DNA of 64,000 nucleotides from a bacterium (GCA_023663725.1 JAMPGX010000001.1:62001-126000), one strand, 5' to 3'; positions 26,426 to 36,429 are shown, counted from the stretch's first letter. Made by a program: numbers and translations. Notes: generated by a model not told the origin, from the sequence alone.

Positions 26426-26770
26426 TCGCTGCGCGATAGCTCTGAAGAGTAAAGTCTCTTCGACGCACATACAGGAGAGACAAATTTCATTCGCAAATAC
26501 TCTCATGCAATTTGCTCTCGTGCGCCTTCGCGACTTTACTTCGCTGCGCGATAGCTCTGAAGAGTAAAGTCTCTTCGACGCACATACAGGAGAGACAAAT
26601 TTCATTCGCAAATACTCTCATGCAATTTGCTCTCGTGCGCCTTCGCGACTTTACTTCGCTGCGCGATAGCTCTGAAGAGTAAAGTCTCTTCGACGCACAT
26701 ACGGGAGAGACAAATTTCATTCGCAAATACTCTCATGAAATTTGCTCTCATGCGCCTTCGCGACTTTACC
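26426..26770 (-). repeat. Three tandem copies of a 115-bp palindromic unit
   Basis: Units start at 26426, 26541 and 26656, each beginning TCGCTGCGCGATAGCTC. The first two are identical over all 115 bases; the third differs at three internal positions plus its last base and contains the nifS stop codon. Within each unit GTAAAGTC pairs with GACTTTAC and flanking GCAC/GTGC stretches, so each can fold as a long hairpin. Because 115 is not a multiple of 3 the array cannot be a coding repeat. It separates nifS from iscU by 361 bases in what is otherwise a compact operon. Confidence 0.92.
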
Positions 26771-27938
26771 TGGCAAGCTTCAGAAAATCCTCATACAGCG
26801 GCGACATGGCTCGCAGCTTGCCCACGATCTCCGCGATAGCCTCCACCACCGTATCCATCTCCTCGCGGGTGTTCTCCTCGGACAATGTCAGCCGCAGGGA
26901 GCCGTGAGCCAACTCATGGGGCAGCCCCATGGCCAGCAGTACATGGGAAGGGTCTAAGGATCCTGATGTACATGCCGAGCCGCTGGAGCCACAGATCCCT
27001 TTCATATCCAGCATGATCAACAGTGATTCTCCCTCGATAAATCGAAAGCTGAAATTCACATTGCCGGGAAGCCGCCTGACGGGATCGCCGTTCAGATGAC
27101 AATAGGGAATCTTTTCCCTGATCTGTGCGATGAGGTAATCCCGCAGCTCCGTCTCCTTCTCAATCTTTTCGGGCATGATCCGCACCGCCCGCTCGATCGC
27201 TTTGCCAAATCCCACAATGCCGGGAATATTTTCCGTCCCAGCCCTTCTCGACCGCTCCTGGGCGCCGCCGTGAATCAGGCTGCGCAGCTTCAGCCCAGAG
27301 CGGATATAGAGGCAGCCCACGCCCTTGGGCCCGTTTACCTTGTGTGCGCTGGCGCTGAGCATATCGATATGCAGCTCGTCCACATTGATCGGCAATTGTC
27401 CGAACGCCTGCACCGCATCCGTATGAAACAGTATCCCTCTCTCTTGGGCGATCAGACCAATCTCCCTGATGGGCTGCAGCGTGCCGACCTCATTGTTCGC
27501 GTACATCACAGAGAGCAATATGGTGTCAGGGCGAATGGCTGCCCTCAACTCGTCCAGCCTGACGATACCGTTCTCATCCACCCCGACATAGGTTACTTCA
27601 TATCCCTGTCTTTCCAGATATTCGCAGGTGTGGAGTACCGCATGGTGCTCGATCTGCGTGGTGACGATATGCTTTCCCTTTCCCGCATAAGCCTCTGCTG
27701 CCGCCTTCAACGCCCAGTTGTCCGCTTCCGAGCCGCCGGCGGTAAAATAGATCTCCTCCTGCCTGGCCCCCAGATACTCCGCAAGGGTCCGACGGGCCTG
27801 GTTCAGCGCCTTCTTACTGACAGAGCCCAGAGTGTAGATGCTGCTGGCATTGCCGTAGCTCTCACTGAAAAAAGGAAGCATGGCCTCCACCACCTCCGGC
27901 GCCGTCCGAGTGGTGGCCGCATTGTCCAAATAGATCAC
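26766..27938 (-). CDS. nifS: Cysteine desulfurase (NifS/IscS)
   Basis: This 390-residue pyridoxal-phosphate enzyme takes sulfur from cysteine for iron-sulfur clusters and tRNA thiolation. Seen are IYLDNAATTRTAPEVVEAM at the start, EHHAVLHTCEYL, the Schiff-base lysine in SASAHKVNGPKGVG, and the sulfur-accepting cysteine in CGSSGSACTSGS. I chose a GTG start at 27938 with GGAGG 8 bases upstream. A longer frame from 28019 adds 27 residues (MTEQATRDILKPS...) not expected in the family. It is first in the nifS-iscU-mnmA series. Confidence 0.95.
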   Translation of the reverse strand: MIYLDNAATTRTAPEVVEAMLPFFSESYGNASSIYTLGSVSKKALNQARRTLAEYLGARQEEIYFTAGGSEADNWALKAAAEAYAGKGKHIVTTQIEHHAVLHTCEYLERQGYEVTYVGVDENGIVRLDELRAAIRPDTILLSVMYANNEVGTLQPIREIGLIAQERGILFHTDAVQAFGQLPINVDELHIDMLSASAHKVNGPKGVGCLYIRSGLKLRSLIHGGAQERSRRAGTENIPGIVGFGKAIERAVRIMPEKIEKETELRDYLIAQIREKIPYCHLNGDPVRRLPGNVNFSFRFIEGESLLIMLDMKGICGSSGSACTSGSLDPSHVLLAMGLPHELAHGSLRLTLSEENTREEMDTVVEAIAEIVGKLRAMSPLYEDFLKLAR

Positions 27939-28136
27939 GACAGATTCCTCCTTGTTAATTCCTAGCATTTCACTAAGATTTGATGGTTTCAATATATCAC
28001 GCGTAGCCTGTTCTGTCAACTCCCCTGTGGCATACCGATGCGCAGCCTGTCAGGAGGAGGGAATATCTCTCCCTATGCATAGCATGGGCAATCGGAAAAT
28101 ATAATAAAAGAAATCTAATCTATCACGAGGCTCTCC

Positions 28137-29498
28137 ATGGCGTCTTTCCTGAAAAAAAAATCTCCCTCCCGCGCACGACATCCCCTGATCATGGGCACTG
28201 CGATACTGACCGCCACTGGCCTGGTCACCCGTATTATCGGCTTTTTCTATCGCATCTACCTCTCTCGTCTGTTCGGCGAGGAGAACATGGGAATCTATCA
28301 GCTATTGTCTCCCGTGCTTGCCCTTTCTTTCTCTCTGACAGCGGCAGGCTTTCAGACCGCCATCTCCAAATTCGTAGCGGGACAGGTGGGGCTTCAGAGC
28401 GGCCGTACTCCCTCCCGCCGCCCCATGATCATGGGGCTGTTGCTGACCGTTCCTCTGTCTCTGGCCTGTACCGCCGGACTCTATCTGGGCAGCGACTATA
28501 TTGCAACGAGTCTGCTGCAGGAGCCCCGCACCGCCTCCATGATTCGGCTGCTTGCGCCCTCCGTCCCGCTGAGCGCCATTCACGCCTGTGTCAACGGATA
28601 TTTCTATGGCATTAAAAAGGCGGGCACACCCGCAGGTACTCAGCTCTTGGAACAGTGCTGTCGCGTGGGCTGTGTCTATCTGGTCTCCGCCATCATATTC
28701 TCTCAGGGACATACTCCCTCCATCAATGTGGCTGTGCTGGGCCTGACTATTGGAGAGGGCTGTTCCATGCTGGCCGCTCTGCTGGCCATGTGGTATCATT
28801 GCTCCCGCGTGGGCAAGAACGGTCTATTGCCCCAGCATTCGTCCTTTACCTATGGACAACTGCTGGGCATGGTCATTCCTCTGACCGCCAACCGGATCGT
28901 GTTGAATCTGCTGCAGAGCGTGGAGTCTGTGTCCATCCCCGCCGGACTGCGCAGCTATGGATATGACAACGCCACCGCCCTGAGCGTCTATGGCGTGCTC
29001 ACAGGCATGGCATTTCCAATGATCTTCTTTCCCAACGCCCTGACTGGCTCCGTATCTGTCATGCTGCTGCCCATGGTGGCCGAGAGCTATGCCAGAAAAG
29101 ATCTCGCCGGAATCCGTCGAGCGGTTCTGAGCACGGTAAAATACTGCCTGCTTCTGGGCTTTACCTGCATGGGCTTTTTCCTGATCACCGGAAAGCTTTT
29201 AGGGGAAGGACTATACCGGAGTCCTCTGGCGGGACATTTTATCCGCACTCTGAGCCTGATCTGCCCCTTTCTCTATCTTGACAACACCCTGTCCAGCATC
29301 CTCCAGGGGCTAGGGCTTGCGGGCCGCCTGTTTCTGATCAATGTCACCGCCCTGCTGGTACGACTGCTCTTTATCCTGCAGACAGTTCCTCTCCTGGGTA
29401 TCAGCGGTTACCTGTATGGGCTGCTGGTCAGCCAGATTCTGCAGTGCATCCTCTACCTGGGCTGCCTGTGGCTACATAGCCGCCGCGGAGAAATATAG
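28137..29498 (+). CDS. spoVB: SpoVB-like polysaccharide/lipid flippase (MOP superfamily)
   Basis: This 453-residue polytopic membrane protein has about 12-14 segments. The N terminus LIMGTAILTATGLVTRIIGFFYRIYLSRLFGEENMGIYQLL is diagnostic for the SpoVB/YtgP branch of MOP exporters. Internal marks are NGYFYGIKKAGTPAGTQLLEQ and FPNALTGSVSVMLLPMVAESYA. SpoVB is needed for spore cortex synthesis, presumably moving a lipid-linked precursor across the forespore membrane. It is divergent from nifS. A related but longer flippase is at 48647, so which one serves vegetative wall or sporulation is uncertain. Confidence 0.85.
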   Translation: MASFLKKKSPSRARHPLIMGTAILTATGLVTRIIGFFYRIYLSRLFGEENMGIYQLLSPVLALSFSLTAAGFQTAISKFVAGQVGLQSGRTPSRRPMIMGLLLTVPLSLACTAGLYLGSDYIATSLLQEPRTASMIRLLAPSVPLSAIHACVNGYFYGIKKAGTPAGTQLLEQCCRVGCVYLVSAIIFSQGHTPSINVAVLGLTIGEGCSMLAALLAMWYHCSRVGKNGLLPQHSSFTYGQLLGMVIPLTANRIVLNLLQSVESVSIPAGLRSYGYDNATALSVYGVLTGMAFPMIFFPNALTGSVSVMLLPMVAESYARKDLAGIRRAVLSTVKYCLLLGFTCMGFFLITGKLLGEGLYRSPLAGHFIRTLSLICPFLYLDNTLSSILQGLGLAGRLFLINVTALLVRLLFILQTVPLLGISGYLYGLLVSQILQCILYLGCLWLHSRRGEI

Positions 29499-29672
29499 AC
29501 AGCTCAAGGCAGGCATAGACCCCCACAAAATACTTGCCTTCCGTGAGGGGATATATTATAATTAAACGTGCTCCATGGCGTGTGTAAATAAGGAAGAATA
29601 AATACGGCTGTGGGTAGCCCAAAAATAGAAGGCGCTACGGCATATTACGATACAGAAAGGTCTGAAGATACG

Positions 29673-30701
29673 ATGAGTTTTACTTTTATTGAAAAATTAC
29701 CTACTCCGGACGAGATCAGAGAGCATTATAAGCTCCCCGAGGAGCTCGCCCTGCGCAAAGCGGAACGCGACCGAGAGATACGGGAAGTCCTCACCGGTCA
29801 GAGCGGCAAACTGCTGGTGATTATTGGCCCCTGCTCCGCAGACAATGAGGACGCTGTGTGCGACTATGTGAACCGCCTGGCCCGAATAAATGACAAAGTG
29901 TCCGACAAACTGATCCTGATTCCCCGAATCTATACCAACAAACCCCGCACCACAGGCGAGGGCTACAAGGGCATCGTTCACCAGCCCGACCCCGGAAAGC
30001 AGGAGGACTTTCTGGCTGGCCTGATCGCCATGCGGAAAATGCATATCCGCGCAGTGGAGGAGACCGGACTGACAGCGGCGGATGAGATGCTGTATCCGGA
30101 GAACTGGGGCTATGTGTCAGACATCCTCTCCTATGTGGCCATCGGCGCACGCTCTGTGGAGGATCAACAGCACCGCCTGACCGTCAGCGGGTTCGATGTG
30201 CCTGCCGGCATGAAAAATCCCACCAGCGGCGATTTTTCCGTGATGCTGAACTCCGTCTACGCAGCCCAGCACCCGCACTCCTTCATCTATCGGGGCTGGG
30301 CCGTACAGACGAACGGCAACGACCTGGCCCACACGGTACTGCGGGGAGCCACCAGCAAGCATGGCAACAATACACCCAACTACCATTATGAGGATTTAAA
30401 TCGGCTGCTGGAGATGTATAATAAGATGGACCTGAAGAACCCTGCCTGCATCATCGACTCCAACCACTCCAACTCCAATAAACAATTTGCCCAGCAGATT
30501 CGCATCGTCAAGGAGGTCATGCACAGCCGCAAGCTGAATACGGATATCCATCGGCTGGTCAAGGGCGTCATGATAGAGAGCTATATCGAGGAGGGCTGCC
30601 AGAAGGTAGGCGGCGGCGTATACGGCAAGTCCATCACCGACCCCTGCCTGGGATGGGCGGACACAGAGAGATTGATCTTTGATCTGGCAGAATACGAATA
30701 A
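29673..30701 (+). CDS. 3-deoxy-7-phosphoheptulonate (DAHP) synthase, class I
   Basis: This 342-residue enzyme of the AroF/AroG/AroH type condenses phosphoenolpyruvate and erythrose-4-phosphate, the first step of aromatic amino-acid synthesis. Motifs seen: LVIIGPCSADNEDAV, IPRIYTNKPRTTGEGYKG, the WAVQTNGNDLAHTVLRG stretch (metal and substrate ligands), IDSNHSNSNKQ and KGVMIESYIEEG. The ATG at 29673 fits the family length; a GTG at 29610 would add 21 unlikely residues. It stands alone and ends at a clear terminator. Confidence 0.93.
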   Translation: MSFTFIEKLPTPDEIREHYKLPEELALRKAERDREIREVLTGQSGKLLVIIGPCSADNEDAVCDYVNRLARINDKVSDKLILIPRIYTNKPRTTGEGYKGIVHQPDPGKQEDFLAGLIAMRKMHIRAVEETGLTAADEMLYPENWGYVSDILSYVAIGARSVEDQQHRLTVSGFDVPAGMKNPTSGDFSVMLNSVYAAQHPHSFIYRGWAVQTNGNDLAHTVLRGATSKHGNNTPNYHYEDLNRLLEMYNKMDLKNPACIIDSNHSNSNKQFAQQIRIVKEVMHSRKLNTDIHRLVKGVMIESYIEEGCQKVGGGVYGKSITDPCLGWADTERLIFDLAEYE

Positions 30702-30718
30702 TATAAGGCAACCATCAT

Positions 30719-30746
30719 GCCACCCCTAATCTCTGGGGTGGCTTTT
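30719..30746 (+). terminator. Terminator after DAHP synthase
   Basis: GCCACCCC (30719-30726) and GGGGTGGC (30735-30742) form an 8-base stem with an 8-base loop, followed by TTTT. The right arm lies within the last codons of the convergent xerD gene, so the two genes share this site. Confidence 0.88.
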
Positions 30747-31655
30747 GACATATTCCTCCCGCCCCCTGTGGCAATACATCTTAGCATAGACCCGCGTGGC
30801 CGCTATATCCGCATGCCCCAGCATCTCCTGCACACTCCGCAGGTCCGCGCCTCTCTCAAGCAGGTGCACCGCAAATGCATGTCGCAGGCTGTGGGGCGTT
30901 ACCTCCCTGCAAATACCGGCCTGTCTACCATATTTGTGTACCAGCTTCCACACTCCCTGACGGCTCATAGCCCCGCCACTGTAATTCACAAACAAGAGTC
31001 GTGACCCTGTGCCCGACAGCAATGCATCCCGCCCTCTATCGATATATTGCAGCAAGGCGTCCCTTGCATGGACGCCAAAGGGAATCACCCGCTCTTTGCC
31101 ACTCTCCCGACAATGTAAGAATCCCAGCCTGAGATCCACGTCCGATACGCTCAGAACCACCAGTTCAGACACTCTGATGCCCGTAGCATACATTAACTCC
31201 AGAATCGCCCGATCTCGCAATGCTCTGGGCTTGTCCCCTCTGGGTTGCTCCAGCACCGCCTGTACCTCCTCCGGCGTCAGAATCTCCGGTTGTTCCCGCT
31301 GTTGCTTTGGAACTTGTAAATCCTCTGACACATCCTCTTTTATCTGCCGTGTTTTCACCAGATAGCGGTACATTGCCCGCACAGTAGCCATATGTCTGGA
31401 AACGGTAGCGGAGCTTTTATCCTGTCCCAACATATGAAAATAGGCATCCAGTTGAGAGGGTGTTGCCAACCTGAAATCACTGATTCCCTGTTCTTTTTCC
31501 AGATATTGTCCCAGTTGCCGCAAATCTCGTCTGTAGGAGCTGCATGTGTTCTCGGACAACGCCTTGCTATGTTGCAGATATGCCATAAATTGCCCTATTT
31601 GCTCTTCCAGATATGACTCTCCAAGCTGTCTTTTCTGGCTATGCTTCTCCTGCAT
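30726..31655 (-). CDS. xerD: Tyrosine recombinase XerD-like
   Basis: This 309-residue site-specific recombinase has an N-terminal SAM-like domain (IGQFMAYLQHSKALSENTCSSYRRDL). The C-terminal catalytic domain has Arg in ATGIRVSELVVL, the Lys in the beta-hairpin RESGKERVIPF, HSLRHAFAVHLL (H-x-x-R), His in MLGHADIAATRVYAKM and the nucleophilic Tyr in the same stretch. Together with XerC it resolves chromosome dimers at dif. It sits beside spoIIM, the same neighbourhood as in Bacillus, so it is a housekeeping recombinase and not part of a mobile element. The ribosome site AGGAGG is 8 bases before the ATG. Confidence 0.93.
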   Translation of the reverse strand: MQEKHSQKRQLGESYLEEQIGQFMAYLQHSKALSENTCSSYRRDLRQLGQYLEKEQGISDFRLATPSQLDAYFHMLGQDKSSATVSRHMATVRAMYRYLVKTRQIKEDVSEDLQVPKQQREQPEILTPEEVQAVLEQPRGDKPRALRDRAILELMYATGIRVSELVVLSVSDVDLRLGFLHCRESGKERVIPFGVHARDALLQYIDRGRDALLSGTGSRLLFVNYSGGAMSRQGVWKLVHKYGRQAGICREVTPHSLRHAFAVHLLERGADLRSVQEMLGHADIAATRVYAKMYCHRGREEYVKSHPRD

Positions 31656-31748
31656 TTTTCTGACCTCCTTTCAGACACACTGTCAGACCTCTCAGATACA
31701 AGACCATATATCTTTATCTTATCACACCCCTCAACCATAGTCCATCCA

Positions 31749-32330
31749 TCATAGCAGCCGCAGCGCCAACCGCAGCAGGACAGGATTTACATAAGACTCG
31801 AGCCAGCAGCCTGCCGCCAATACAAAGAGAAGCAAACCGGACTGAGCAGACAGATGTATCCCCATACGCTTCAATCCACTCAATCCCTCATTACCATTCA
31901 GATAATAGAGACGTCTGCAGGTCCTCTCCGCCAGAGCAAGCAACAGCATCCATGCCGGAGCATAGAGCAATATCTGAGGAAATAAGCCTGCCAGCAGCAG
32001 AAGCATTCCCATGATTCCCCGTTCAGAAAACAGAGCTGCTATCAATATCCCCAGAGAAAAGCCATAGCGAAGCGCATAAAACCATACCGCCACCAGGCCC
32101 AAAAACGTTGTTGACAGAAGAATTAATAACACTGCCGCCCCTAACCTCTGTCCCAACAGACAGAGAAAAAGTGAACGGTTGTCAATCACGGCGTAACGCG
32201 CCTGAAACAAGGCGCTCTCCTGCAAAAGCTCCGTTCCTGACAACCATTCACTATCTATCAGATTGGCGAGTACAATCCCGCCGCATATTCCAACGATAAA
32301 CAGAATCAGCTGTTTATTGGCAAACTTCAA
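31749..32330 (-). CDS. spoIIM: Stage II sporulation protein M
   Basis: This membrane protein of about 193 residues has an N-terminal anchor (FANKQLILFIVGICGGIVLANL), then several segments including GLVAVWFYALRYGFSLGILIAALF and LLLLAGLFPQILLYAPAWMLLLALA, the SpoIIM pattern. It anchors SpoIIP and SpoIID at the septum during engulfment; spoIIP is at 12581. The start is unclear. A TTG at 32330 follows a GAGGG stretch closely, and a TTG at 32381 would add 17 Cys/Gly-rich residues that look non-native. It is 93 bases upstream of xerD on the same strand. Confidence 0.85.
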   Translation of the reverse strand: MKFANKQLILFIVGICGGIVLANLIDSEWLSGTELLQESALFQARYAVIDNRSLFLCLLGQRLGAAVLLILLSTTFLGLVAVWFYALRYGFSLGILIAALFSERGIMGMLLLLAGLFPQILLYAPAWMLLLALAERTCRRLYYLNGNEGLSGLKRMGIHLSAQSGLLLFVLAAGCWLESYVNPVLLRLALRLL

Positions 32331-32468
32331 ATCTCCCTCTTCCCTGCCACAGCCACAGGTCGCACCTGTACAGCCGCGCAATGCATATATAGAAATATGG
32401 TCTCTCTATCTATATGCCGCAGGAAATGCCCGCATGCCTGACATGGCAATTCATTTCACGCTAAGCCA

Positions 32469-33767
32469 TCAGGCTGCCAGCAGCTTCTCCACGCTGACCA
32501 GCTTCACACAGAGCACAAAGAGATCTGTAGCCATAGCCATCTCCTCCGGTGTCGGAAAAGAAGGAGCAATACGAATATTGCTGTCCTGCGGATCTCTGCC
32601 ATAGGGAAAAGTAGCTCCCGCTCCAGTCAACGTCACGCCCGCTTCCTTGCATTTAGCGACAATTGCCTTGGCACAACCCTCCATGGCATCAAAGGATATA
32701 AAATAACCACCGTTTGGTTTCGTCCAGCTGCCGATCTCCAGCCCCGAAAGCTCCCTCTCCAGCACATCCTGCACCGCCTCAAATTTGGGACGCATAATAG
32801 CCGCATGCTTTCTCATATGTGCCTTGACACCCTCAAAATCCTTGAAGTACCGTACATGCCGAAGCTGATTAATCTTGTCATAGCCAATCGTCTGAATGGT
32901 CATTGATTTTTTGATATAATCCAAATTTGCTCTGGAGGCGGCAATAGCTGCCACACCAGCTCCAGAAAAGCTGATCTTGGAGGTGGAGGCGAACTCATAC
33001 ACCATGTCCGGATTCCCTGCCTTCTCACACTCACTCAAGATCTCCAATATCTCATCCTGCCTGTCTTCATACAGATGATGTACCGCATAGGCATTATCCC
33101 AAAAGATACGGAAATCCCTTGCGGCAGGCTTCAATGCCGCAAACCGCCGGATGGTCTCGTCTGAATAGCTATATCCCTGTGGATTAGAATATTTAGGTAC
33201 ACACCAAATCCCTTTGACACTCTCATCCTCCGCCACCAGCCTCTCTACCATATCCATATCCGGTCCCTGAGGCGTCATGGGTACATTGATCATTTCAATG
33301 CCAAAATGCTCCGTGATGGCAAAATGTCTGTCGTAGCCCGGCACAGGGCACAGGAATTTCACCTTATCCAGCTTGCACCACGGTGTACTGCCCATCACGC
33401 CGTGGGTCATGGAACGTGATACCGTGTCATACATAATGGTCAGGCTGGCATTGCCGCACACGATCACATTATCCGCTGCGACCCCCATGATATCCGCCAT
33501 CATATGCTTAGCCTCCGTAATGCCATCCAGTACACCATAGTTACGGACATCCACGTTATCCATGCTTTTCATATCACTCCATGCGTTCAGCACATCAAAG
33601 ATATCCATACCCATATCAAGCTGTACCACACTGGGCTTTCCGCGAGACATATCAAGGCTCAGCCCTTTTCCCTTTGCCTCCTCATACGCTTTCACCAACT
33701 CTGTATGCAACTGTTGCAATTCCTCTCTGCTTAAGTCCTTATAAGCCCTTCTCTCCATGCCTTTCAA
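32469..33767 (-). CDS. Aspartate aminotransferase (PF12897-type, class I/II fold)
   Basis: This pyridoxal-phosphate enzyme of 432 residues has SLDMSRGKPSVVQLDMGMD near the N terminus, a diagnostic stretch for the type Ic aspartate aminotransferases. It also has NYGVLDGITEAKHMMADIMGV, CGNASLTIMYD, IWCVPKYSNPQGYSYSDET, the cofactor Asp in IFWDNAYAVHHL, and the Schiff-base Lys in EFASTSKISFSGAG. It interconverts aspartate and oxaloacetate with glutamate. The start is TTG 33767 (AAGG 6 bases upstream) or ATG 33758. It appears monocistronic. Confidence 0.9.
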   Translation of the reverse strand: MKGMERRAYKDLSREELQQLHTELVKAYEEAKGKGLSLDMSRGKPSVVQLDMGMDIFDVLNAWSDMKSMDNVDVRNYGVLDGITEAKHMMADIMGVAADNVIVCGNASLTIMYDTVSRSMTHGVMGSTPWCKLDKVKFLCPVPGYDRHFAITEHFGIEMINVPMTPQGPDMDMVERLVAEDESVKGIWCVPKYSNPQGYSYSDETIRRFAALKPAARDFRIFWDNAYAVHHLYEDRQDEILEILSECEKAGNPDMVYEFASTSKISFSGAGVAAIAASRANLDYIKKSMTIQTIGYDKINQLRHVRYFKDFEGVKAHMRKHAAIMRPKFEAVQDVLERELSGLEIGSWTKPNGGYFISFDAMEGCAKAIVAKCKEAGVTLTGAGATFPYGRDPQDSNIRIAPSFPTPEEMAMATDLFVLCVKLVSVEKLLAA

Positions 33768-33991
33768 CCTGATCCTTCCCGAGCCCGTAAGCTATCCTCC
33801 AATGACAGTCTGTAGGCTCTCCTGTATTAAACAGTAATGTATCATCTAGCCCCTTCCTTAAATATACCCGAAAAAGCCTGAGGAATACAATTGAATTATT
33901 GTATACAATCATACATCCCGTATATATTACTACAAAATCCATTATTAGACAAGACTTTTTTTACATAAATTTACACCCTTATTTACTGCAC
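33768..33991. other. Intergenic region between rny and aminotransferase
   Basis: This A+T-rich noncoding stretch presumably carries the aminotransferase promoter. I see no gene or RNA beyond the terminator that follows. Confidence 0.4.
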
Positions 33992-34023
33992 AAAAAAGAG
34001 CCCCGCTGAAGGGACTCTCTTTG
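33992..34023 (-). terminator. Terminator of rny
   Basis: On the minus strand AGAGAGTCCC-TTCAGC-GGGGCTCT is followed by six T. The stem holds one mismatch. It starts 30 bases after the rny stop. Confidence 0.88.
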
Positions 34024-34052
34024 TCCTATGAAATTGTCAGTAACTGGCCGCC

Positions 34053-35615
34053 CTATTTGGCATAATCAATTACTCGAGATTCTCGGATTACATTCACCTT
34101 GATCTGTCCGGGATATTCCAGCTCAGCTTCAATCTGCTTAGAGATATCACGAGCCAGCAGTACCATATCTGAATCTGTAATCTGTTCCGGTACCACCATC
34201 ACACGAACTTCACGACCTGCCTGAATAGCAAAAGACTTATCTACTCCCTTGAAATTGTTGGTTATTTCTTCTAACTGTTTTAATCTGCTAGTATAGGTCT
34301 CCAGAGTCTCCCTTCTAGCTCCCGGTCTTGCAGCGGAAATTGTATCAGAAGCCTGTACAATACATGCAATCAGGGAAGTGGCCTCCACATCTCCGTGATG
34401 AGATTCCACGGCATTGATAACGGTAGCATTCTCCTTATACTTCCTGCAAAGTTCTACTCCCAGCTGAATATGAGAGCCTTCCATCTCATGATCCACGGCC
34501 TTGCCGATATCATGCAGTAAGCCGGCACGCTTGGCTAATCTCACATCCAGTCCCATCTCAGCTGCAAACAAGCCTGACAGTTGGGCAACCTCGATGGAAT
34601 GCTTTAACGCATTCTGTCCATAACTGGTTCTAAACTTCATTCTGCCCAGAAGCTTGACAAGTTCGGGATGAATACCGTGAACGCCTACCTCCAGAGTAGC
34701 GGCTTCACCCTCTTCCTTGATCATTATCTCCACTTCCTTCTGAGCTTTTTCCACCATCTCTTCGATTCTGGCAGGATGTATTCGACCGTCCACAATCAGC
34801 TTCTCCAGCGCAATCCTCGCCACCTCGCGTCGAATTGGATCGAAGCCTGACAGAATAACAGCCTCCGGCGTATCGTCAATAATCAGATCCACACCGGTCA
34901 TGGTCTCCAAGGTGCGAATATTTCGCCCTTCACGGCCAATAATACGTCCTTTCATCTCATCGTTAGGAAGCTGCACGACCGAAATCGTGGTCTCAGACAC
35001 ATGGTCTGCAGCGCATCTCTGGATGGCCGATACCACATATTCTTTGGCCTTCTTGTCTGCTTCCTCCTTGGCCCGACTCTCCATTTCCTTGATCATCACG
35101 GCCGTTTCATGCTTTACTTCATCTTCAACAATTTTCAACAAGTAGTCTTTTGCCTGTTCAGAGGTTAATCCGGAAATTCTCTCCAGTTCCTGTACTCTCT
35201 GCTCGTTCAGCTTGGAAACCTCTTCCTTCATCTTGTTCAAAGCTTCCTCACGGGCAGTCAAGCTTGCTTCACGTTTTTCGATTGCGTCAGCTTTCTTATC
35301 AATGTTCTCCTCTTTCTGCTGAACTCTGCGCTCATAGCGCTGCGCCTCCGCTCTGCGTTCCTTGATCTCCTTGTCCAGCTCATTCTTGGTACGAATGGAC
35401 TCTTCCTTGACTTCAAGCAACGATTCACGTTTCTTGGCCTCCGCAGACTTGAGGGCTTCATCAATAATCTCTCTGGCCTTGTCCTGCGCGTTGCCGATAG
35501 TAGTGGACGTCACCTTCTTCTGGTAAGAAGAAACAACAACCGCTGTGACCACCGCAGTCACAAGGATACAGATTACCGCTGTAATAGCACAACCAATAAT
35601 TACGCTTGGATCCAT
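34053..35615 (-). CDS. rny: Ribonuclease Y
   Basis: This 520-residue membrane-anchored endoribonuclease starts mRNA decay. The N-terminal anchor is [24 protein letters not shown] long charged coiled coil follows (about 30-210), then a KH domain ([28 protein letters not shown]) and an HD catalytic domain with [15 protein letters not shown]. The C-terminal domain ends [14 protein letters not shown]. Length and order match Bacillus RNase Y. The ribosome site AAGGAGG precedes the ATG. Confidence 0.97.
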   Translation of the reverse strand: MDPSVIIGCAITAVICILVTAVVTAVVVSSYQKKVTSTTIGNAQDKAREIIDEALKSAEAKKRESLLEVKEESIRTKNELDKEIKERRAEAQRYERRVQQKEENIDKKADAIEKREASLTAREEALNKMKEEVSKLNEQRVQELERISGLTSEQAKDYLLKIVEDEVKHETAVMIKEMESRAKEEADKKAKEYVVSAIQRCAADHVSETTISVVQLPNDEMKGRIIGREGRNIRTLETMTGVDLIIDDTPEAVILSGFDPIRREVARIALEKLIVDGRIHPARIEEMVEKAQKEVEIMIKEEGEAATLEVGVHGIHPELVKLLGRMKFRTSYGQNALKHSIEVAQLSGLFAAEMGLDVRLAKRAGLLHDIGKAVDHEMEGSHIQLGVELCRKYKENATVINAVESHHGDVEATSLIACIVQASDTISAARPGARRETLETYTSRLKQLEEITNNFKGVDKSFAIQAGREVRVMVVPEQITDSDMVLLARDISKQIEAELEYPGQIKVNVIRESRVIDYAK

Positions 35616-35787
35616 TACAGGAGCACCTCCTTATTAAATTTTCATTGTACAAATATCTAATATAGAATGTATGTACTTCTCACATTCTAACAGGCAATCT
35701 ACAACATTTAAATTCTAAACCGAAATGATCTTTATGTCAAGTAGAATATTTGAAATCCGTCCAAAATATGTGTAGCCCAAACACCTA

Positions 35788-36399
35788 TCACTCCGCCTGC
35801 AAAGCCTTTCGGATCACATCGCTCGAAAAACCTCTGTACATCAGAAAATTGTACATGCGCTGCTGTTGCCTGCGGTCGCTGGCTTCCCTGTCATAATGCC
35901 TTTTGTCCAGCAGCTCACAGGCCATCTGCAGCTCGTCCTGACCGCCGCACTGCTCCTGCCAGAGCTCCACAGCCTGTTCAATGACAGTTCTGGCAATCCC
36001 CTTCTGCTGTAGGTCCTGTTCCATCCTGCGCAAGGATTTCCTGCCGGCAAATGTAGTGAGATAATCTCCCGCATACCGCAAATCATCAACATAGCGGAAT
36101 GATTTCACATACTCCAGAGCCTGGGCAGTTACCGTCTCCGGATAACCGCCATCTCGCAGCTTATCCCGAAGCTGGCTCTCAGTATAGTCGCGGCTCTGAA
36201 GCAGATTCATGGCCCGCAGTTTTGCCCTGCGGGGAAGAAGCTCATCAAAAAGCTTACGATATAGTTCCTCCGCCAGCTCCTTCCCCTCCGCAATCCCATA
36301 TTGACTCAGCTCTCCCTTATACAACACGAAACATAATTCATGATCCACACATACTCTGCTCCGCTTCTTGGATAGCTCTACAATCTCTGTCACTGTCAT
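35788..36399 (-). CDS. recX: RecX, regulator of RecA
   Basis: This 203-residue helical protein consists of tandem RecX three-helix repeats: AMNLLQSRDYTESQLRDKLRDGGYPETVTAQALEYV, then RRMEQDLQQKGIARTVIEQAV, then MYNFLMYRGFSSDVIRKAL. It limits RecA filament growth. It follows recA by 30 bases on the same strand and is probably cotranscribed and SOS-induced with it. Confidence 0.9.
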   Translation of the reverse strand: MTVTEIVELSKKRSRVCVDHELCFVLYKGELSQYGIAEGKELAEELYRKLFDELLPRRAKLRAMNLLQSRDYTESQLRDKLRDGGYPETVTAQALEYVKSFRYVDDLRYAGDYLTTFAGRKSLRRMEQDLQQKGIARTVIEQAVELWQEQCGGQDELQMACELLDKRHYDREASDRRQQQRMYNFLMYRGFSSDVIRKALQAE

Positions 36400-36429
36400 G
36401 TGGTCTCGCTCCTGTCCATATGTCCGCTG

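Noticed and set aside
26405-26611. N-terminal extension of IscU into the tandem repeats
   Set aside because: The extension differs in frame from unit to unit, and a strong ribosome site precedes the ATG at 26404 that matches the family start.
26426-26770. CRISPR array
   Set aside because: The 115-bp units are contiguous with no unique spacers, only three copies, and no cas gene is in the window.
29499-29672. T-box or other riboswitch upstream of DAHP synthase
   Set aside because: I could not find a T-box sequence, a specifier loop or a strong antiterminator; only a weak AAGGCA/TGCCTT pairing is visible.
30726-31655. XerD-like recombinase as the island's integrase
   Set aside because: It lies 22 kb away beside spoIIM, the conserved housekeeping position, with full XerD features.
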